In this document: positions 63,680 to 64,000 of the stretch, piece by piece | Layout of the letters: each line of letters opens with the position of its first letter | Position numbering within the stretch: position 1 is the first letter of the stretch | NCBI GenBank assembly: GCA_965263215.1 | Contig: OZ253663.1 | Span: forward strand, 1,736,001 to 1,800,000 | Direction of reading: 5' to 3' | Source of the DNA: UBA1672 sp965263215 | GTDB taxonomy: Bacteria > Pseudomonadota > Alphaproteobacteria > Micavibrionales > Micavibrionaceae | DNA: 64,000 bases | Notes under the pieces: generated by a model | Seen by the model: the letters and a program-made list of their open reading frames with translations, nothing else | Databases searched by the model: none | What the model was told of the DNA's origin: nothing | Position numbers and translations under genes: made by a program

Positions 63680-64000
63680 ATGGCAGAAGAAAAAGCAATT
63701 TTAGCAGGCGGATGTTTTTGGGGCATGGAAGAGCTGATCCGTAAACAGGCTGGCGTTACCAATACCCGCGTTGGCTATACAGGCGGGCATACGAACAACC
63801 CGACCTATAACGAGGTTTGCATTGGCGATACAGGCCATACCGAGGGAATAGAAATTACCTTTGATAATGCGGTGACCAACTATCGCACTATTCTGGAATT
63901 CTTTTTTCAAATCCATGACCCGACTACGGTGAACCGCCAAGGCAATGATACGGGCACGCAATACCGCTCGGCGATCTTTACCCTCAGTGATAACCAAGTA
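63680..64000 (+). CDS. msrA: Peptide-methionine (S)-S-oxide reductase, 5' part
   Basis: 107 codons from the ATG at 63680 to the window edge; the family is about 160-210 residues, so 50 or more are missing. The catalytic Cys is in GGCFWGMEE (residues 10-18), and HDPTTVNRQGNDTGTQYRS near 82-100 is the substrate-binding block. MsrA reduces methionine-S-sulfoxide in damaged proteins. A GAGG site inside the end of cobT lies nine bases upstream. Confidence 0.96.
   Translation, partial: MAEEKAILAGGCFWGMEELIRKQAGVTNTRVGYTGGHTNNPTYNEVCIGDTGHTEGIEITFDNAVTNYRTILEFFFQIHDPTTVNRQGNDTGTQYRSAIFTLSDNQV

Noticed and set aside
1..64000. Mobile elements, CRISPR arrays, rRNA, tmRNA
   Set aside because: I found no transposase, integrase other than xerD, regularly spaced repeats, or rRNA or tmRNA sequence.

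Overview
The window is about 64 kb of densely packed chromosomal sequence from a Gram-negative alphaproteobacterium of moderate to low G+C content. Several lines of evidence point there: lipid A and Kdo genes (waaA, lpxK, an LpxL-type acyltransferase), alphaproteobacterial marker families (DUF3126, DUF4167, the DUF4175/TIGR02302 protein, an MJ0042-type zinc-ribbon protein, DUF2125, a HIG1-type twin transmembrane protein, the bolA-dnaJ-cobS-cobT order) and a class II DAHP synthase. The block order lysC-rodZ-prfA-prmC-DUF4167-clpB and the run tlpA/lysA/DUF4175/zinc ribbon/ftsEX/ydcF/plsC/tyrC resemble what I remember from Rhodospirillales and Micavibrio-like genomes. Placement below class level is inference. 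I see no insertion sequence, prophage, CRISPR array or rRNA operon. No stretch longer than about 225 bases lacks a gene.

Layout. 1-2438: tyrosine phosphatase (cut by the left edge), then an olsB/olsA-like acyltransferase pair and DUF3126. 2450-5355: a cassette of three secreted proteins of unknown function, two of them Cys-containing paralogues, behind a strong and apparently leaderless promoter. 5413-8603: Kdo transferase, lipid A 4'-kinase and lipid A acyltransferase in overlapping or abutting genes. 8605-9684: an HD protein carrying the exact class I cyclic-nucleotide phosphodiesterase signature. 9876-14320: DAHP synthase, NAD synthetase and glutamyl-tRNA synthetase. 14414-16422: a small unknown gene, trmJ, rpsD and a CAU tRNA. 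16543-27747: an M17 aminopeptidase, then a long minus-strand run lysC-rodZ-prfA-prmC-DUF4167-clpB-lipoprotein-Mur ligase.

27840-37188: ubiG, etfBA with a HIG1-type membrane protein, a TlpA thioredoxin, an LptM-like lipoprotein, lysA, the 1071-residue DUF4175 protein and a convergent zinc-ribbon protein. 37266-41843: a periplasmic helical-repeat protein coupled to ftsE-ftsX, then ydcF and a PlsC/DUF2125 fusion. 41821-47195: prephenate dehydrogenase, a chorismate mutase with a degenerate second domain, a MetA-type homoserine acyltransferase, a methyltransferase, mutT and a parvulin. 47360-52033: secA and two overlapping oxidoreductase genes. 51990-58810: a CorB-like transporter, aroB and aroK on the minus strand, then a 47-residue membrane peptide, a 548-residue exported repeat protein, xerD and accA on the plus strand. 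58819-64000: a ribbon-helix-helix regulator, bolA, a J-domain protein, cobS, an antisense membrane protein, cobT and the start of msrA.

The genes are mainly housekeeping: envelope lipids, peptidoglycan and division, shikimate and aspartate-family amino acids, translation and secretion. The points I find most interesting are the secreted-paralogue cassette, the class I PDE-like protein, the PlsC-DUF2125 fusion, the FtsEX-linked periplasmic repeat protein, and the absence of argH, argJ and hisC from slots where I would expect them. Convergent genes repeatedly overlap at their 3' ends, up to 89 bp, as in a compacted genome.
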